In this document: positions 1 through 9,661 of the stretch, in pieces
Numbering within the stretch: position 1 is the stretch's first letter
Layout of the letters: each line of letters begins with the position of its first letter
From: Nitrospiria bacterium
GTDB taxonomy: Bacteria > Nitrospirota > Nitrospiria > JACQBZ01
NCBI GenBank assembly: GCA_035498035.1
Contig: DATKAN010000005.1
Span: forward strand, 1-59,947
Length of the DNA: 59,947 nucleotides
Direction: 5' to 3'
Translations under genes and position numbers: made by a program
The notes under the pieces: model-generated
Seen by the model: the letters and a program-made list of their open reading frames with translations, nothing else
Database searches by the model: none
Told to the model about the DNA's origin: nothing

Positions 1-1728
1 AAGACGATGCGCGGGATCATCGACTGGGTGCTGAACGCCATGCAAACTGAGTCGACCGGGCCGACTGAAATGACCTCGAATCCGTCGGCCCCCGCATCGG
101 CATTGATTTCGACGTCCAAGGCCGACGGCCGGAACGGGGTCCCCCGGTATTTGATGACTTCGGTGGACGCCCCGCTTTCCATTCCGACGACGCCCTCCAC
201 GATGGAGGGGGTCTTTCTCATCACGGACGATGGGAACGGCTTCTCTCAGTCCGTCGGGCATCGGTTGGAGAGTCACGGCGCCCGGGCCGTGATCCTACGG
301 ATGGGAACGGCGCCGGGGCGCTTGGAAGAAGGAATCTATGACGCGGATTTGACCCGCCCCGAAGCCGTTCAAGAGTTGGTGCAGACGATCCGCCGGCAAT
401 ATGGCCCGATCAAGGGCCTGATCCATCTGTTGCCGCTTCAGATTCGGAAGCGCTTCGAAGAGATGGAACTAGGAGATTGGCGCGCAGGCTTGAACCGGGA
501 TGTCAAGGCCCTCTTTCATCTGGCGAAATCGGCCGGCCCGGACCTCAAAGAAACCCGAGGCTGGATGGTGGCCGCGACGGCATCCTCTTCATCTCCGGGG
601 CAGGGGGGCATTGCGGGATTGATCAAGACCGCGGCGATCGAATGGCCCTCCGTCCGCTGTAAGGTGATTGATCTGGACGCGACCCAATCCGCATCGGACC
701 TGGCCGGACAACTGATCGCCGAGATGGCCTCACCGAATGGACCGGTCGAGCTAAACTATCAAGGCAGCCACCGCCTTATCCCTCAACCGCGGCTCGCACC
801 GGCGGATCCAACCGGACAGTCGTCCATGACCATCGGCACCGACTCCGTGATCCTGATCACGGGCGGGGCCCGCGGCATCACGGCAAAAATCGCTTGTGAT
901 TTGGCCCGGCGTTACCGGCCGACTTTATGGATTGTGGGGCGATCTCCCCGTCCGGCGGGGGAGGAAACCGAGGAAACCCGGGGGATAGACAATTCCCGAG
1001 ATTTGAAAGCGGCCCTTTTAAACCGGCTACGACGCGACGGAACGACGGTCACCCCCGCCCAGGTGGAGGCGGCCTATCGACGGCTGTGCCAGGACCGGGA
1101 GATTCGGACCCACCTTGCCGAAATGGAGAAGGCCGGGGCCCGGGTTCATTACGAGCCTGTTGACGTGCGGGACGAGCGTGCCTACGGGGACCTGATCGAC
1201 CGAATTTACCAATCTCAGGGAAGAATCGACGGCGTCATCCACGGCGCCGGGATCATCGAGGATAAATTGATCCTTGACAAGGACCCGGAATCCTTCTACA
1301 GGGTTTTTGACACGAAAACGGACAGTGCGTTCGTCCTCAGCCGCCGGCTGCGTCCCAGTACCCTAAAATTCCTTGTTTTCTTCGCCTCGGTGGCCGGACG
1401 CTTCGGAAACAAGGGACAGGGGGATTATGCCGCGGCGAACGAGGTGCTCAATAAACTGGCGATCTACCTCGACCGCCAATGGCCGACGCGGGTCGTCTCG
1501 ATCAACTGGGGGCCCTGGGCCACGGGCGGGATGGTTTCCCCGGGGCTTGAAAGGGAACTGCAGGAACGCGGCATGCAGCTGATCCCGTCCGAAGAAGGCC
1601 TCCGCAAATTCCACGACGAGCTGCTCGGCGGAAGGAAGGGCGAGGTGGAGGTCATCGTGGGAGACGGGCCATGGGCCTCCTCCGTCGGGTCCCAACTCAT
1701 CGGAACGAAGACCCAAGAGGGCGGGTGA
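1..1728 (+). CDS. Polyketide/PUFA-synthase-type ketoreductase, C-terminal part (partial at left edge)
   Basis: The frame is open to base 1 and the first residues (KTMRGIIDWVL, from base 1) look like the last helix of an acyl carrier protein, so this is probably the end of a larger synthase and not a gene starting at base 7. Counting from the Met at base 7, residues ~67-250 form a non-catalytic Rossmann half of the type that precedes type I ketoreductases. Residues ~278-540 are the catalytic SDR half, with TGGARGI for NADPH binding, Ser461 in FFASVAG, and Tyr474 and Asn478 in DYAAAN. The long insert after the nucleotide-binding loop is typical of PfaA-like and enediyne-like synthases. The expected role is reduction of a beta-keto group on an ACP-bound chain. 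The stop codon overlaps the next start (TGATG), indicating translational coupling. The upstream domains cannot be seen. Confidence 0.85.
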   Translation, partial: KTMRGIIDWVLNAMQTESTGPTEMTSNPSAPASALISTSKADGRNGVPRYLMTSVDAPLSIPTTPSTMEGVFLITDDGNGFSQSVGHRLESHGARAVILRMGTAPGRLEEGIYDADLTRPEAVQELVQTIRRQYGPIKGLIHLLPLQIRKRFEEMELGDWRAGLNRDVKALFHLAKSAGPDLKETRGWMVAATASSSSPGQGGIAGLIKTAAIEWPSVRCKVIDLDATQSASDLAGQLIAEMASPNGPVELNYQGSHRLIPQPRLAPADPTGQSSMTIGTDSVILITGGARGITAKIACDLARRYRPTLWIVGRSPRPAGEETEETRGIDNSRDLKAALLNRLRRDGTTVTPAQVEAAYRRLCQDREIRTHLAEMEKAGARVHYEPVDVRDERAYGDLIDRIYQSQGRIDGVIHGAGIIEDKLILDKDPESFYRVFDTKTDSAFVLSRRLRPSTLKFLVFFASVAGRFGNKGQGDYAAANEVLNKLAIYLDRQWPTRVVSINWGPWATGGMVSPGLERELQERGMQLIPSEEGLRKFHDELLGGRKGEVEVIVGDGPWASSVGSQLIGTKTQEGG

Positions 1729-4700
1729 TGGCTTCAGACGCGCCATACAGCAAGGCACCAATCAAAAGCGGCCCGGTCGATATCGCGATCATCGGGATGT
1801 CCTGTATTTTCCCGATGGCCCCCGACCTGGGCACCTACTGGCAGAACATCGTCTCCAAAGTGGACGCGATCAGCGATCCGCCCCCGGACTGGGAGGCGGA
1901 GCTCTTCTACGATCCCAACTCGGAATCCAACGATCGGACCTACTGCAAACGGGGAGGCTATCTGGGGGATCTGGCCCAGTTCCGTCCCATTGACTACGGG
2001 GTGATGCCGAAGTCCATCGGCGGCACCGATCCCGATCATTTCCTCGGGCTCCGCCTGACCCAGGAGGCCCTGGCGGATTCCGGCTACATCGACCGACCCT
2101 TCGACCGTGAGCGGTGCGGGGTGATCGTCGGGCGGGGCACCTACATCGGCCGCGGCTTCGCGAACCAGATCCAGCACTGTTTCGTGGTGGACGAGACCAT
2201 CCGCCTTCTCCGCCGGCTCCATCCCGAATACACCCCGGAGGAGCTCCAAAAGATCAAGGACGGGATCAAGGCCAACCTGCCTCCCTTCACGGCCGAGGTG
2301 GCCCCGAGCCTGGTCCCCAATGTTATGGCCGGGCGGATCGCCAACCGATTCAATCTGATGGGCCCCAACTATATTGTGGATGCGGCCTGCGCCTCCTCCC
2401 TCATCGCGGTGGAACAGGCGGTGCACAACCTGACCACCGGAACCTGCGACATGGTGCTGGCCGGCGGGGCCAATGCCTCCACCACTCCGCCGATGCTGAT
2501 GCTGTTCTGTCTCCTGGGGGCCCTGTCCAGGGAGGGACAAATCCGTCCCTTCGACATGAAGGCCGACGGGACCTTGTTGGGGGAAGGCTACGGCATGGTC
2601 GTGCTGAAACGGCAGGCCGATGCGCTGCGGGATGGCGACCGGATCTACGCCGTCCTCAAAGGTCTCGGCAGTTCAAGCGACGGCCGGGCCCTCTCCGTGC
2701 TGGCCCCGCGCGTGGAAGGCGAAGAGCTGGCCCTGAGAAGGGCCTATGACTCGTCCGGAATTTCCCCGCGGACCATCGGACTGGTCGAGGCCCACGGGAC
2801 CGGGACGGCCGCCGGGGATCTCACGGAGATCCAAACCCTCCGTCGCGTCCTGGGAGACCGGGAGGGGCGTTACCCCCACTGCGCCGTCGGGACGGTCAAG
2901 TCCATGATCAGCCACCTCATCCCGGCCGCCGGCATCGCCGGACTGATTAAGACGGCCCTGGCCCTTTACCACAAGACCCTTCCGCCCACCCTCAAGTGCG
3001 AGGAGCCCAACCCAAAGTTTGAGCTGGAGAAGACCGTTCTTTATATCAACACCGAGACCCGCCCGTGGATACACGGCGGACCAACTCCCCGTCGGGCCGC
3101 GGTGAACGCCTTTGGCTTCGGCGGGATCAACGCCCATGCGATCCTGGAAGAAGCCCCCGAGACGGACGCGGACAAAACCGTCAGTCTGCACCGGGCCTGG
3201 GACAGCGAGGTGTTCATTCTCGAGGCTGCATCCCGCGAGGGGTTGATCGGCCAGGTGGATCGGCTGCACCGATTCGTGTCCGCGTCCCCGGGCGTGGAGA
3301 TGAAGGATCTTGCGGCCACCGTGAACCGGGACCTGCGGGATGCCCCCTGCCGTTTGGGCATCGTGGCCGCCTCGTTGGCCGATTTGTCGCAAAAACTCGC
3401 CGCCGCGAGAGCAAAATTGTCGGATTCCCGCTGCACACGGATCAATGACGCCGGCGGGATTTACTTCTTCGAGGAGCCATTGGGCCGAAAGGGTAAACTC
3501 GCATTTCTTTTTCCGGGCGAAGGCTCCCAATACCAAAACATGCTCGCTGACCTCTGCCTTCATTTCCCGGAGGTCCGGAAGTGGTTTGATTTCATGGACC
3601 GGGCCTTCTGGGATCACCCGCGGGGCTACCTACCGAGCCAATGCATCTTCCCCCCGCCCGCGCTCGGCGGATCCAACGGAGCCGGGAATGCGGCCGAGAC
3701 CTTATTTGATATGGACGGCGCGGTGGAGGCCGTATTTACCGCCAACCAGGGGATGGGCGCGCTACTGGGTCGGCTGGAAATTCGGCCGGACTCCGTCCTG
3801 GGACACAGCACCGGGGAGTATTCCGCGCTGCTGGCCTCGGGGGCCCTGGAAGTGGAAAATGAAGATCGGCTCGCCATCCATGTCCGGGACCTGAACCGGG
3901 CTTATGAAGACTTCACCGCGCGCGGCGGACTCCCGGAGGCGGCCCTTTTGGCCGTGGGCACGACCGACCGGGAGGCGCTCGATCGCTTGGTGGCCGAGGC
4001 AAAAGAGCCGCTCTTCGTGGCCATGGACAACTGCCCGCATCAGATCGTCCTTTGCGGGACGAAGAAAAACACCGCCTGGGCGGCCGAGGCCCTTCAAAAA
4101 ACGGGGGCGGTTTGCCAGGTCCTGCCCTTCGACCGGCCTTACCATACGCCCCTGTTCGAAGGGTTCAGCGGGCCCCTTCGGGAATTTTTCGGGGGCCTGA
4201 AGATCGTGGGACCGAAGCTGCCGATGTACTCCTGCGTGACGGCCGCCCCCTATCCGGAGGATCCCGAGGAAATCCGACGGCTGGCGATTATCCAATGGGC
4301 CAGCCCCGTCCGGTTCCGGGAGACGATCGAGGCCATGTATGCCGACGGCGTTCGGTTGTTTGTGGAGGTCGGCCCGCGGGGAAATCTGACCGCTTTCGTG
4401 GAGGACATCCTTCGGGGTCGTCCCAAGACGGCGGTAGCCTCCAACCTGATCAGCCGGTCCGGCCTCGCGCAGATCCATCACATGATCGCGCAGCTCGCGG
4501 CCCATGGGGTCTCGCTCAAGACGGACCCCCTCTACGCGCGACGCAACCCGAAATATCTTTCGTTGGATTCCCCGTCTTTGCCGTTGGAGAAAACGATCGG
4601 GACGGCCGGAACGGTGAAGCTGGATTCCTATCTTCCCGGACTGCGACTTACAAATTTCCTTCCCGTCCCCCTGCCTCCGGCGAGTCCGGCCGCGGCCACC

Positions 4701-6803
4701 GTCCCCCCGACGCTCCCTCCGGTCCCCGTGCCTCCCGTTCCCCTGGCTCATCCGGAGCCGGTGCGGTCTCTTGCTTCGGTGGCGGCCCAATCCGTGGATG
4801 CCGGGGTGTCAGGCGGCAATGGAATTGGCATGAATCGACCGGCGGGTTCGGGCGCGGAAGTGGTCGGGGAATATTTTCAGACCATGGAATATTTTTTGGA
4901 GGCGCAGGAGGAAATCATCCGAACTTACCTTCAAAGTGCTGCGATGGGCTCCGCGGAGGGGCGGGCCTGGAAGGCCGGCGGTTCGGTGCAATCGGACCCG
5001 AATCCTCCGGCCCCGCCGATCGAATCCCGCGCGGTTATTGAGCGGCCGGATTTTCCGCTGATCGACGGGATCCTGTCCCTGGTCCCGGGCGAGTCGGTCG
5101 TGGCCCGACGCGAGTTTCGGCTGGAGGAGGATCTCTTTCTGTATCACCACACCATCGGCAGCCGCACGGTGTCGAAGGACCCCGGGCTGACGGCCCTTCC
5201 GGTCATCCCGCTGACGGTCAACATGGAGTTGATGGCCGAGGTGGCCTCGGTGCTGTACCCGGATCACCGCTTGGTCGGCATGCGGGAGGTTCGCGGCTAT
5301 CGCTGGGTCGGGCTTGACCAGGGACGTGTGACGCTGAAAATCTCCGCCAAGCGCCAGACGGGCCTGCCCGGTATCGAGGTGGACGTGCAGGTCCGGGAAG
5401 ACGCGGGCGCGTCACCCGATCTATCGCCGGCCACGCTGATCATGGAAGGCACCATGTTGTTTGCGGAGGCTTACCCGGATCCTCCTTCGATCGAACCGCT
5501 TGAGCTGAAGGGGGAACGCCCCTCCCGCTGGCGCGGGGAGATCCTATACACCGACGGGATGTTCCACGGCCCGGCCTTTCAGGCTGTGGTGGAAGTCGAT
5601 CGCACGGGAGAGGACGGTGTCGAAGCGACTCTCCGGGTTCTTCCGACCGACACCCTTTTTCAGTCACGGCCGGCCCCCGCCCTGGTCACCGATCCCGTTG
5701 TTCTTGACGCCGCCGGCCAGGTGGTGGGCTATTGGGCCTTGGAAAATCTTACGACCCGTTTCAACGTTTTCCCCTTTCGTCTCGAATCGCTCCGGATCTA
5801 CCGGCCCAACCTCGCGGTGGACGAGCAACTTGTCTGCCGGGCCCGTCTCACGGACGTGGGGGAGGCCGAGACCCGCTCGGACATCGATCTCGTCGGCTCG
5901 GACGGAGGAATCTGGATGAGATTGACCGGCTGGTGGGATCGCCGCTTCGAGATGCCCAACGCCTTCTACCGTTTCCGTATCACACCGCTGGACGTAGTGC
6001 TGAGCCGGGACTGGGCCGAAGGCCTGGAACAATTCCGTGCCCCCGAGGCCTTTCGGTGCATGCTCCTGGACGGACTGCCCGATGAGCTGCTCCGAGGAGG
6101 ATGGATGATCTGGTGCCGGGTCCTGGCCCACCTTATTCTCAGTCGCCAGGAACGGGAGATGTGGCACAGCCTCAATCTTCCCGAGCCCCGGCGGATCGAA
6201 TGGCTGCTCGGACGAATGGCGGCCAAAGACGCCGTCCGCGTCTGGCTGAAAGAACGTCACGGATTGACGGTCTATCCCGCCGATGTTGAAATCGGAAAGG
6301 GGCCGAAGGGCCAGCCGATCCCGCAGGGGCCTTGGACCGCCGACATAGCCGACCGCCCGTTGCTCTCCCTGACCCACGCGGGCGGGATCGCCGCCGCCGT
6401 CGCCGGGGCGGCGGCGGGCGTCAAGGGAATCGGGATCGATTTGGAACGGCTGAGCCGCTTCAACGGGCGCTTTGAGGCCGATCTCCTCACGCAGGCGGAG
6501 CACGATCTGCTCGAAGGCGCACCCCCTTCCGAGCGTCTTGAATGGTCGGTCCGGACTTGGTGCGCCAAAGAGGCCGTCGGGAAGGCCCTGGGCACCGGCG
6601 TGATCGGCGGGCCTTGGGCCCTCTCGGTGGAGTCGCTGGATTTTTCGACGGGAACCGTGACGATCGGCCTCGTCGGTGAAATGGCCGCGGCCTTTCCGGA
6701 TTTCGCCGGCCGCCGCCTTGTCGCCCGGACCGGCCGGAACGGGGATTTAATAACGGCCACCGCCTGGATCGAAGAAAAGGAGGATGAAGGAAATGGGGGA
6801 TAG
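1728..6803 (+). CDS. Iterative type I polyketide/fatty acid synthase: KS-AT-DH-phosphopantetheinyl transferase
   Basis: This 1691-residue megasynthase starts at the ATG at 1728, overlapping the previous stop, with AAGAGG just upstream. The ketosynthase (~15-480) has active-site Cys221 in DAACASS plus His356 (EAHGTGT) and His396. The acyltransferase (~586-910) has Ser694 in GHSTGE and His806. A Pro-rich linker (~980-1011) and a helical segment (~1045-1071) follow. A double-hotdog dehydratase (~1108-1420) has His1140 in the HxxxG motif and Asp1327 in DAAGQ. A C-terminal Sfp/AcpS-like phosphopantetheinyl transferase has Asp1571 and Glu1573 (GIDLE) and KEAVGKA at 1614-1620. No carrier-protein motif is visible inside it. 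The free ACP downstream and the partial synthase upstream probably supply carriers and ketoreduction. Domain content resembles PUFA and enediyne synthases, but the order and split differ. Enzyme class is confident; product is not. Confidence 0.93.
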   Translation: MASDAPYSKAPIKSGPVDIAIIGMSCIFPMAPDLGTYWQNIVSKVDAISDPPPDWEAELFYDPNSESNDRTYCKRGGYLGDLAQFRPIDYGVMPKSIGGTDPDHFLGLRLTQEALADSGYIDRPFDRERCGVIVGRGTYIGRGFANQIQHCFVVDETIRLLRRLHPEYTPEELQKIKDGIKANLPPFTAEVAPSLVPNVMAGRIANRFNLMGPNYIVDAACASSLIAVEQAVHNLTTGTCDMVLAGGANASTTPPMLMLFCLLGALSREGQIRPFDMKADGTLLGEGYGMVVLKRQADALRDGDRIYAVLKGLGSSSDGRALSVLAPRVEGEELALRRAYDSSGISPRTIGLVEAHGTGTAAGDLTEIQTLRRVLGDREGRYPHCAVGTVKSMISHLIPAAGIAGLIKTALALYHKTLPPTLKCEEPNPKFELEKTVLYINTETRPWIHGGPTPRRAAVNAFGFGGINAHAILEEAPETDADKTVSLHRAWDSEVFILEAASREGLIGQVDRLHRFVSASPGVEMKDLAATVNRDLRDAPCRLGIVAASLADLSQKLAAARAKLSDSRCTRINDAGGIYFFEEPLGRKGKLAFLFPGEGSQYQNMLADLCLHFPEVRKWFDFMDRAFWDHPRGYLPSQCIFPPPALGGSNGAGNAAETLFDMDGAVEAVFTANQGMGALLGRLEIRPDSVLGHSTGEYSALLASGALEVENEDRLAIHVRDLNRAYEDFTARGGLPEAALLAVGTTDREALDRLVAEAKEPLFVAMDNCPHQIVLCGTKKNTAWAAEALQKTGAVCQVLPFDRPYHTPLFEGFSGPLREFFGGLKIVGPKLPMYSCVTAAPYPEDPEEIRRLAIIQWASPVRFRETIEAMYADGVRLFVEVGPRGNLTAFVEDILRGRPKTAVASNLISRSGLAQIHHMIAQLAAHGVSLKTDPLYARRNPKYLSLDSPSLPLEKTIGTAGTVKLDSYLPGLRLTNFLPVPLPPASPAAATVPPTLPPVPVPPVPLAHPEPVRSLASVAAQSVDAGVSGGNGIGMNRPAGSGAEVVGEYFQTMEYFLEAQEEIIRTYLQSAAMGSAEGRAWKAGGSVQSDPNPPAPPIESRAVIERPDFPLIDGILSLVPGESVVARREFRLEEDLFLYHHTIGSRTVSKDPGLTALPVIPLTVNMELMAEVASVLYPDHRLVGMREVRGYRWVGLDQGRVTLKISAKRQTGLPGIEVDVQVREDAGASPDLSPATLIMEGTMLFAEAYPDPPSIEPLELKGERPSRWRGEILYTDGMFHGPAFQAVVEVDRTGEDGVEATLRVLPTDTLFQSRPAPALVTDPVVLDAAGQVVGYWALENLTTRFNVFPFRLESLRIYRPNLAVDEQLVCRARLTDVGEAETRSDIDLVGSDGGIWMRLTGWWDRRFEMPNAFYRFRITPLDVVLSRDWAEGLEQFRAPEAFRCMLLDGLPDELLRGGWMIWCRVLAHLILSRQEREMWHSLNLPEPRRIEWLLGRMAAKDAVRVWLKERHGLTVYPADVEIGKGPKGQPIPQGPWTADIADRPLLSLTHAGGIAAAVAGAAAGVKGIGIDLERLSRFNGRFEADLLTQAEHDLLEGAPPSERLEWSVRTWCAKEAVGKALGTGVIGGPWALSVESLDFSTGTVTIGLVGEMAAAFPDFAGRRLVARTGRNGDLITATAWIEEKEDEGNGG

Positions 6804-7104
6804 TATCCATCGCGCAGAGGGAACGGAGCCGGGCACGGTGCAGGCAACCGTCCTCCGCATGCTCGAGGAAATCACCGCGGAGTGGGATGTGGGCCCGATC
6901 ACGATCGGCACGCGGCTCGGAAGCCTCGGCCTGGAGTCGATCAATTTGGTCTATCTGATCGCCGAGCTCCAGAAACAGTACCGGCTGCAAAACCTGATTT
7001 TCCAGAAATTGATCGCGGCGAAGATCCATGTCAACGATCTTCAAGTCGCGGACCTGATCGGTTATATCGAAAACGGCATCCGCGAGGAGGGAAAGGCATC
7101 ATGA
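6793..7104 (+). CDS. Stand-alone acyl carrier protein
   Basis: A small acidic helical protein of 103 residues carrying the phosphopantetheine-site pattern LGLESINLVYLIAEL, where the usual D-S-L is E-S-I. The serine is the expected attachment point, presumably primed by the PPTase domain of the preceding gene. The Met at 6793 is preferred because AGGAGG (6778-6783) sits 9 bases before it; the ATG at 6784 touches the Shine-Dalgarno. The reading frame overlaps the end of the synthase gene by 11 bases, and its stop overlaps the next start as ATGA, so the genes are translationally coupled. It could carry the growing chain or hand the finished acyl group to a tailoring enzyme. Confidence 0.85.
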   Translation: MGDSIHRAEGTEPGTVQATVLRMLEEITAEWDVGPITIGTRLGSLGLESINLVYLIAELQKQYRLQNLIFQKLIAAKIHVNDLQVADLIGYIENGIREEGKAS

Positions 7105-8744
7105 CAGAAAAGCAGTTTCATCCAACCGTATTAATCGGGCTTGACGGAGCGACCTTCAGCGTGCTGGATCCATTGATGAAGGCGGGCGTGATGCCCTTCC
7201 TCCGGGAGTTCGTTTCCCGGGGGGTCCGGGGAATTTTGCTCTCCACGCCCCATCCGTTGACCCCACCGGCTTGGACTTCCCTGATGACGGGACGGACTCC
7301 GGGGAGCCACGGGGTGTTCGACTTCGTGCGGGTCGAGCAGGACACCGATCATCCACAGTACACCCTCCTCACCTCGGAGGATGTCCGTTGCGAAACCGTC
7401 TGGTCGATGGCGAGCCGGGAAGGGTGTCGCGTCACCACATTGAATTTTCCGTGCATGTTCCCGCCTCAACCGATCAACGGGTTCGTCATCCCGGGCTTCG
7501 TGCCGTGGCGCTATCTTTCCCGGGCCGTATATCCCAAGGAGTTATACGGCCGGCTCAAGGCCCGTCCGGAGTTCAACGCCAAGGAGCTGGCGCTCGACTG
7601 GGACGTGGAGCGCAAGGCCCTCCAGGGCCTGGGGAAGGAGGAGTTCGAACCCTGGATCCAATTTCATATCACCCGCGAACAACAGTGGTTCGAGATCGTT
7701 CGAATGCTCATGAAGGAGGAGCCCTGCCGCCTCACCGCGATCCTCTTCGACGGCGTGGATAAATTGCAGCACCTCTGCTATTATCTGCTGGACCCGAAGT
7801 TCACGCCTCAAAATCCCACCGCCTGGGAGCAAAAGGTAAGGGAGCACTGCCTCGATTATTTCCGCCAATTGGACGGCTTCCTGGCCGAGATCATCCAGAT
7901 GGCCGGCCCCGAGGCCCGTGTCTTCATGGCCTCGGATCACGGGTTTACGGACGCAGGTGGAAAAATCTTCTACACCAACGTCTGGCTTGAACAACAGGGA
8001 TACTTGAAATGGGCGGATGGGGTCGCCCTGGACAAAGACGGGCGTCTCACGCTGGAAGGCCACACCGGATCCGATACGATGTACGACTGGGGCTGGGATT
8101 CGACGCCCGCCGCCCCCCGCACGACCGCCTTCGCGCTCACCGCGAGCAGCAACGGAATTTTCATCCGCCGGGCCAGCAAGCCCGGCATGCCGGGGGTCCC
8201 GGCGGAAGAGTATCATTCCTTCCGTCGGCAACTGATCGACCGGCTGCTCGCGTTTCGGGACCCTGAAACGGGTCAGCCGGTGGTGGAGCGCGTTCTGACC
8301 CGCGAGGAGGCCTTCCCGGGCGAGCGGACCGCCGGAGCGCCGGATCTCACCCTGGCCCTGCGGGACCGGAGCTTTCTGTCGGTGCTCCGGGCCGACGAGC
8401 CGTTGAAGCGGCGGATGCTCCCCTACGGCACGCATCATCCACACGGGGTCTTCATGGGGCGCGGTCCGGGCATCCGGGCGGGTGGGGAAGTGTCGGAGTT
8501 CCCGATCATCAATATCGCGCCCACACTCCTTTACAGCCTGGGACTGGCCGTACCAAGCGATCTGGAGGGAAAACCCGCCCTCGACGCGTTCGAGTCGGAA
8601 TTCTTGAAGGTCCGTCCGCTCCGCACCGGGCCGCCCACCGTTTCGGCGGGATCGTCGGGAGCCGGGCCGGAAAAGGCTTCCATGGATGAGGGTCAAAAAT
8701 CGCAAGTCATGGAACAGTTGAAGGCGTTGGGATACTTGGAGTAG
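7101..8744 (+). CDS. Alkaline-phosphatase-superfamily enzyme (type I phosphodiesterase/nucleotide pyrophosphatase-like)
   Basis: A 547-residue protein beginning IGLDGATF, the metal-binding start of the type I phosphodiesterase/nucleotide pyrophosphatase branch of the alkaline phosphatase superfamily. Candidate metal ligands are Asp15, Asp220, His224, Asp279 and His280 (ASDHGF), and a late HHPHGVF. The nucleophile is probably Thr59 in PPAWTSLMTG. No signal peptide is visible, so it probably acts in the cytoplasm. It would hydrolyse or transfer a phosphate (or sulfate) ester. Its place directly behind the ACP, overlapping it by four bases, argues for a role on the polyketide product, such as head-group processing or release. 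Superfamily members act on phosphomonoesters, phosphodiesters and sulfates, so the substrate cannot be read from the sequence. Confidence 0.85.
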   Translation: MTEKQFHPTVLIGLDGATFSVLDPLMKAGVMPFLREFVSRGVRGILLSTPHPLTPPAWTSLMTGRTPGSHGVFDFVRVEQDTDHPQYTLLTSEDVRCETVWSMASREGCRVTTLNFPCMFPPQPINGFVIPGFVPWRYLSRAVYPKELYGRLKARPEFNAKELALDWDVERKALQGLGKEEFEPWIQFHITREQQWFEIVRMLMKEEPCRLTAILFDGVDKLQHLCYYLLDPKFTPQNPTAWEQKVREHCLDYFRQLDGFLAEIIQMAGPEARVFMASDHGFTDAGGKIFYTNVWLEQQGYLKWADGVALDKDGRLTLEGHTGSDTMYDWGWDSTPAAPRTTAFALTASSNGIFIRRASKPGMPGVPAEEYHSFRRQLIDRLLAFRDPETGQPVVERVLTREEAFPGERTAGAPDLTLALRDRSFLSVLRADEPLKRRMLPYGTHHPHGVFMGRGPGIRAGGEVSEFPIINIAPTLLYSLGLAVPSDLEGKPALDAFESEFLKVRPLRTGPPTVSAGSSGAGPEKASMDEGQKSQVMEQLKALGYLE

Positions 8745-8761
8745 TCTTAAAGGTTCGAGCG

Positions 8762-9661
8762 ATGCCGATCACGGAAATCAACAGGCTGCCGGTTCATTAT
8801 CAAGCTGCGGGACAAGGTCCGACCCTTGTTTTAATCCATGGACTGTTCTCGAACCTTGCGTTCTGGTACATGAGCGTGGTGCCGATACTCGCACGCCGCT
8901 ATCGGGTCGTGGTGTACGATCTGCGTGGACACGGCTACAGCGGCAGTCCGCCTTCCGGTTACACCACTCACGATATGGCGGACGACCTGCATCACCTTCT
9001 GGAACATCTGGGCGACGAGCGGGTGCACCTTATCGGACACAGCTTTGGAGGCGGGGTCGCGTTGCATTACACCGTGCTTCATCCCGAACGCGTCCGGTCG
9101 CTTACGCTCGCGGATGCCCGGGTCCCGGCCTTGCAACCTCCCCTGCAACCCCGCGGCACGGCCCACTGGAAACGTCTCAACACGCGGCTTCGCCGGGCGG
9201 GGATCGAGCTGCCGGAGAACCTGCCGCGGGTCGCCTACAGCCTGTTCGAGGACCTGGCCCATCTGCGGCGATCTCCGTCGGTTACGGAACAGGGCCATGG
9301 CGATCGGATGGGGGGGTTTTTGGGAGCGCGGACGGGAAACTCGCGGGCCATGCAGCGTTGGTCCCAGTTGATGCGAACCACCACGGCCCACCGGGACCTC
9401 GAGGACCCGGCCGGACTGACGGTGGAGCAGATTCGAGGGGTCAAACAGCCGACCCTTGCGATCTTCGGGCGGCGCTCCAGCTGCCTGCCGACGCTTCGCG
9501 GGTTGAAACAGTGCATTCCCCATTGCCGGTCGATTCTGATTTCGAACGCGGGACATTTTCATCCGGTTCTCAAGCCGGAAGGTTTTGTAAAACATGTGGA
9601 GGAGTTCATTGGGAGAGTCGAAATTGAACAGCAACAAACGGTCATCAGCGGGTCTGGATAG
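8762..9661 (+). CDS. Alpha/beta-fold hydrolase
   Basis: A 299-residue alpha/beta hydrolase with the oxyanion-hole HG (LIHGLFS), nucleophile Ser94 in GHSFGG and a C-terminal His in NAGHF. The acid expected after strand 7 (usually GxxD) is replaced by GRRSS. An Asp after strand 6 (LADARV) may serve instead, as in some lipases. It lacks a signal peptide. It lies 17 bases after the phosphodiesterase gene with AAAGG before the ATG, so it probably belongs to the same operon. A thioesterase-like or acyl-transfer role in releasing the synthase product is plausible but inferred from context only. Confidence 0.85.
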   Translation: MPITEINRLPVHYQAAGQGPTLVLIHGLFSNLAFWYMSVVPILARRYRVVVYDLRGHGYSGSPPSGYTTHDMADDLHHLLEHLGDERVHLIGHSFGGGVALHYTVLHPERVRSLTLADARVPALQPPLQPRGTAHWKRLNTRLRRAGIELPENLPRVAYSLFEDLAHLRRSPSVTEQGHGDRMGGFLGARTGNSRAMQRWSQLMRTTTAHRDLEDPAGLTVEQIRGVKQPTLAIFGRRSSCLPTLRGLKQCIPHCRSILISNAGHFHPVLKPEGFVKHVEEFIGRVEIEQQQTVISGSG

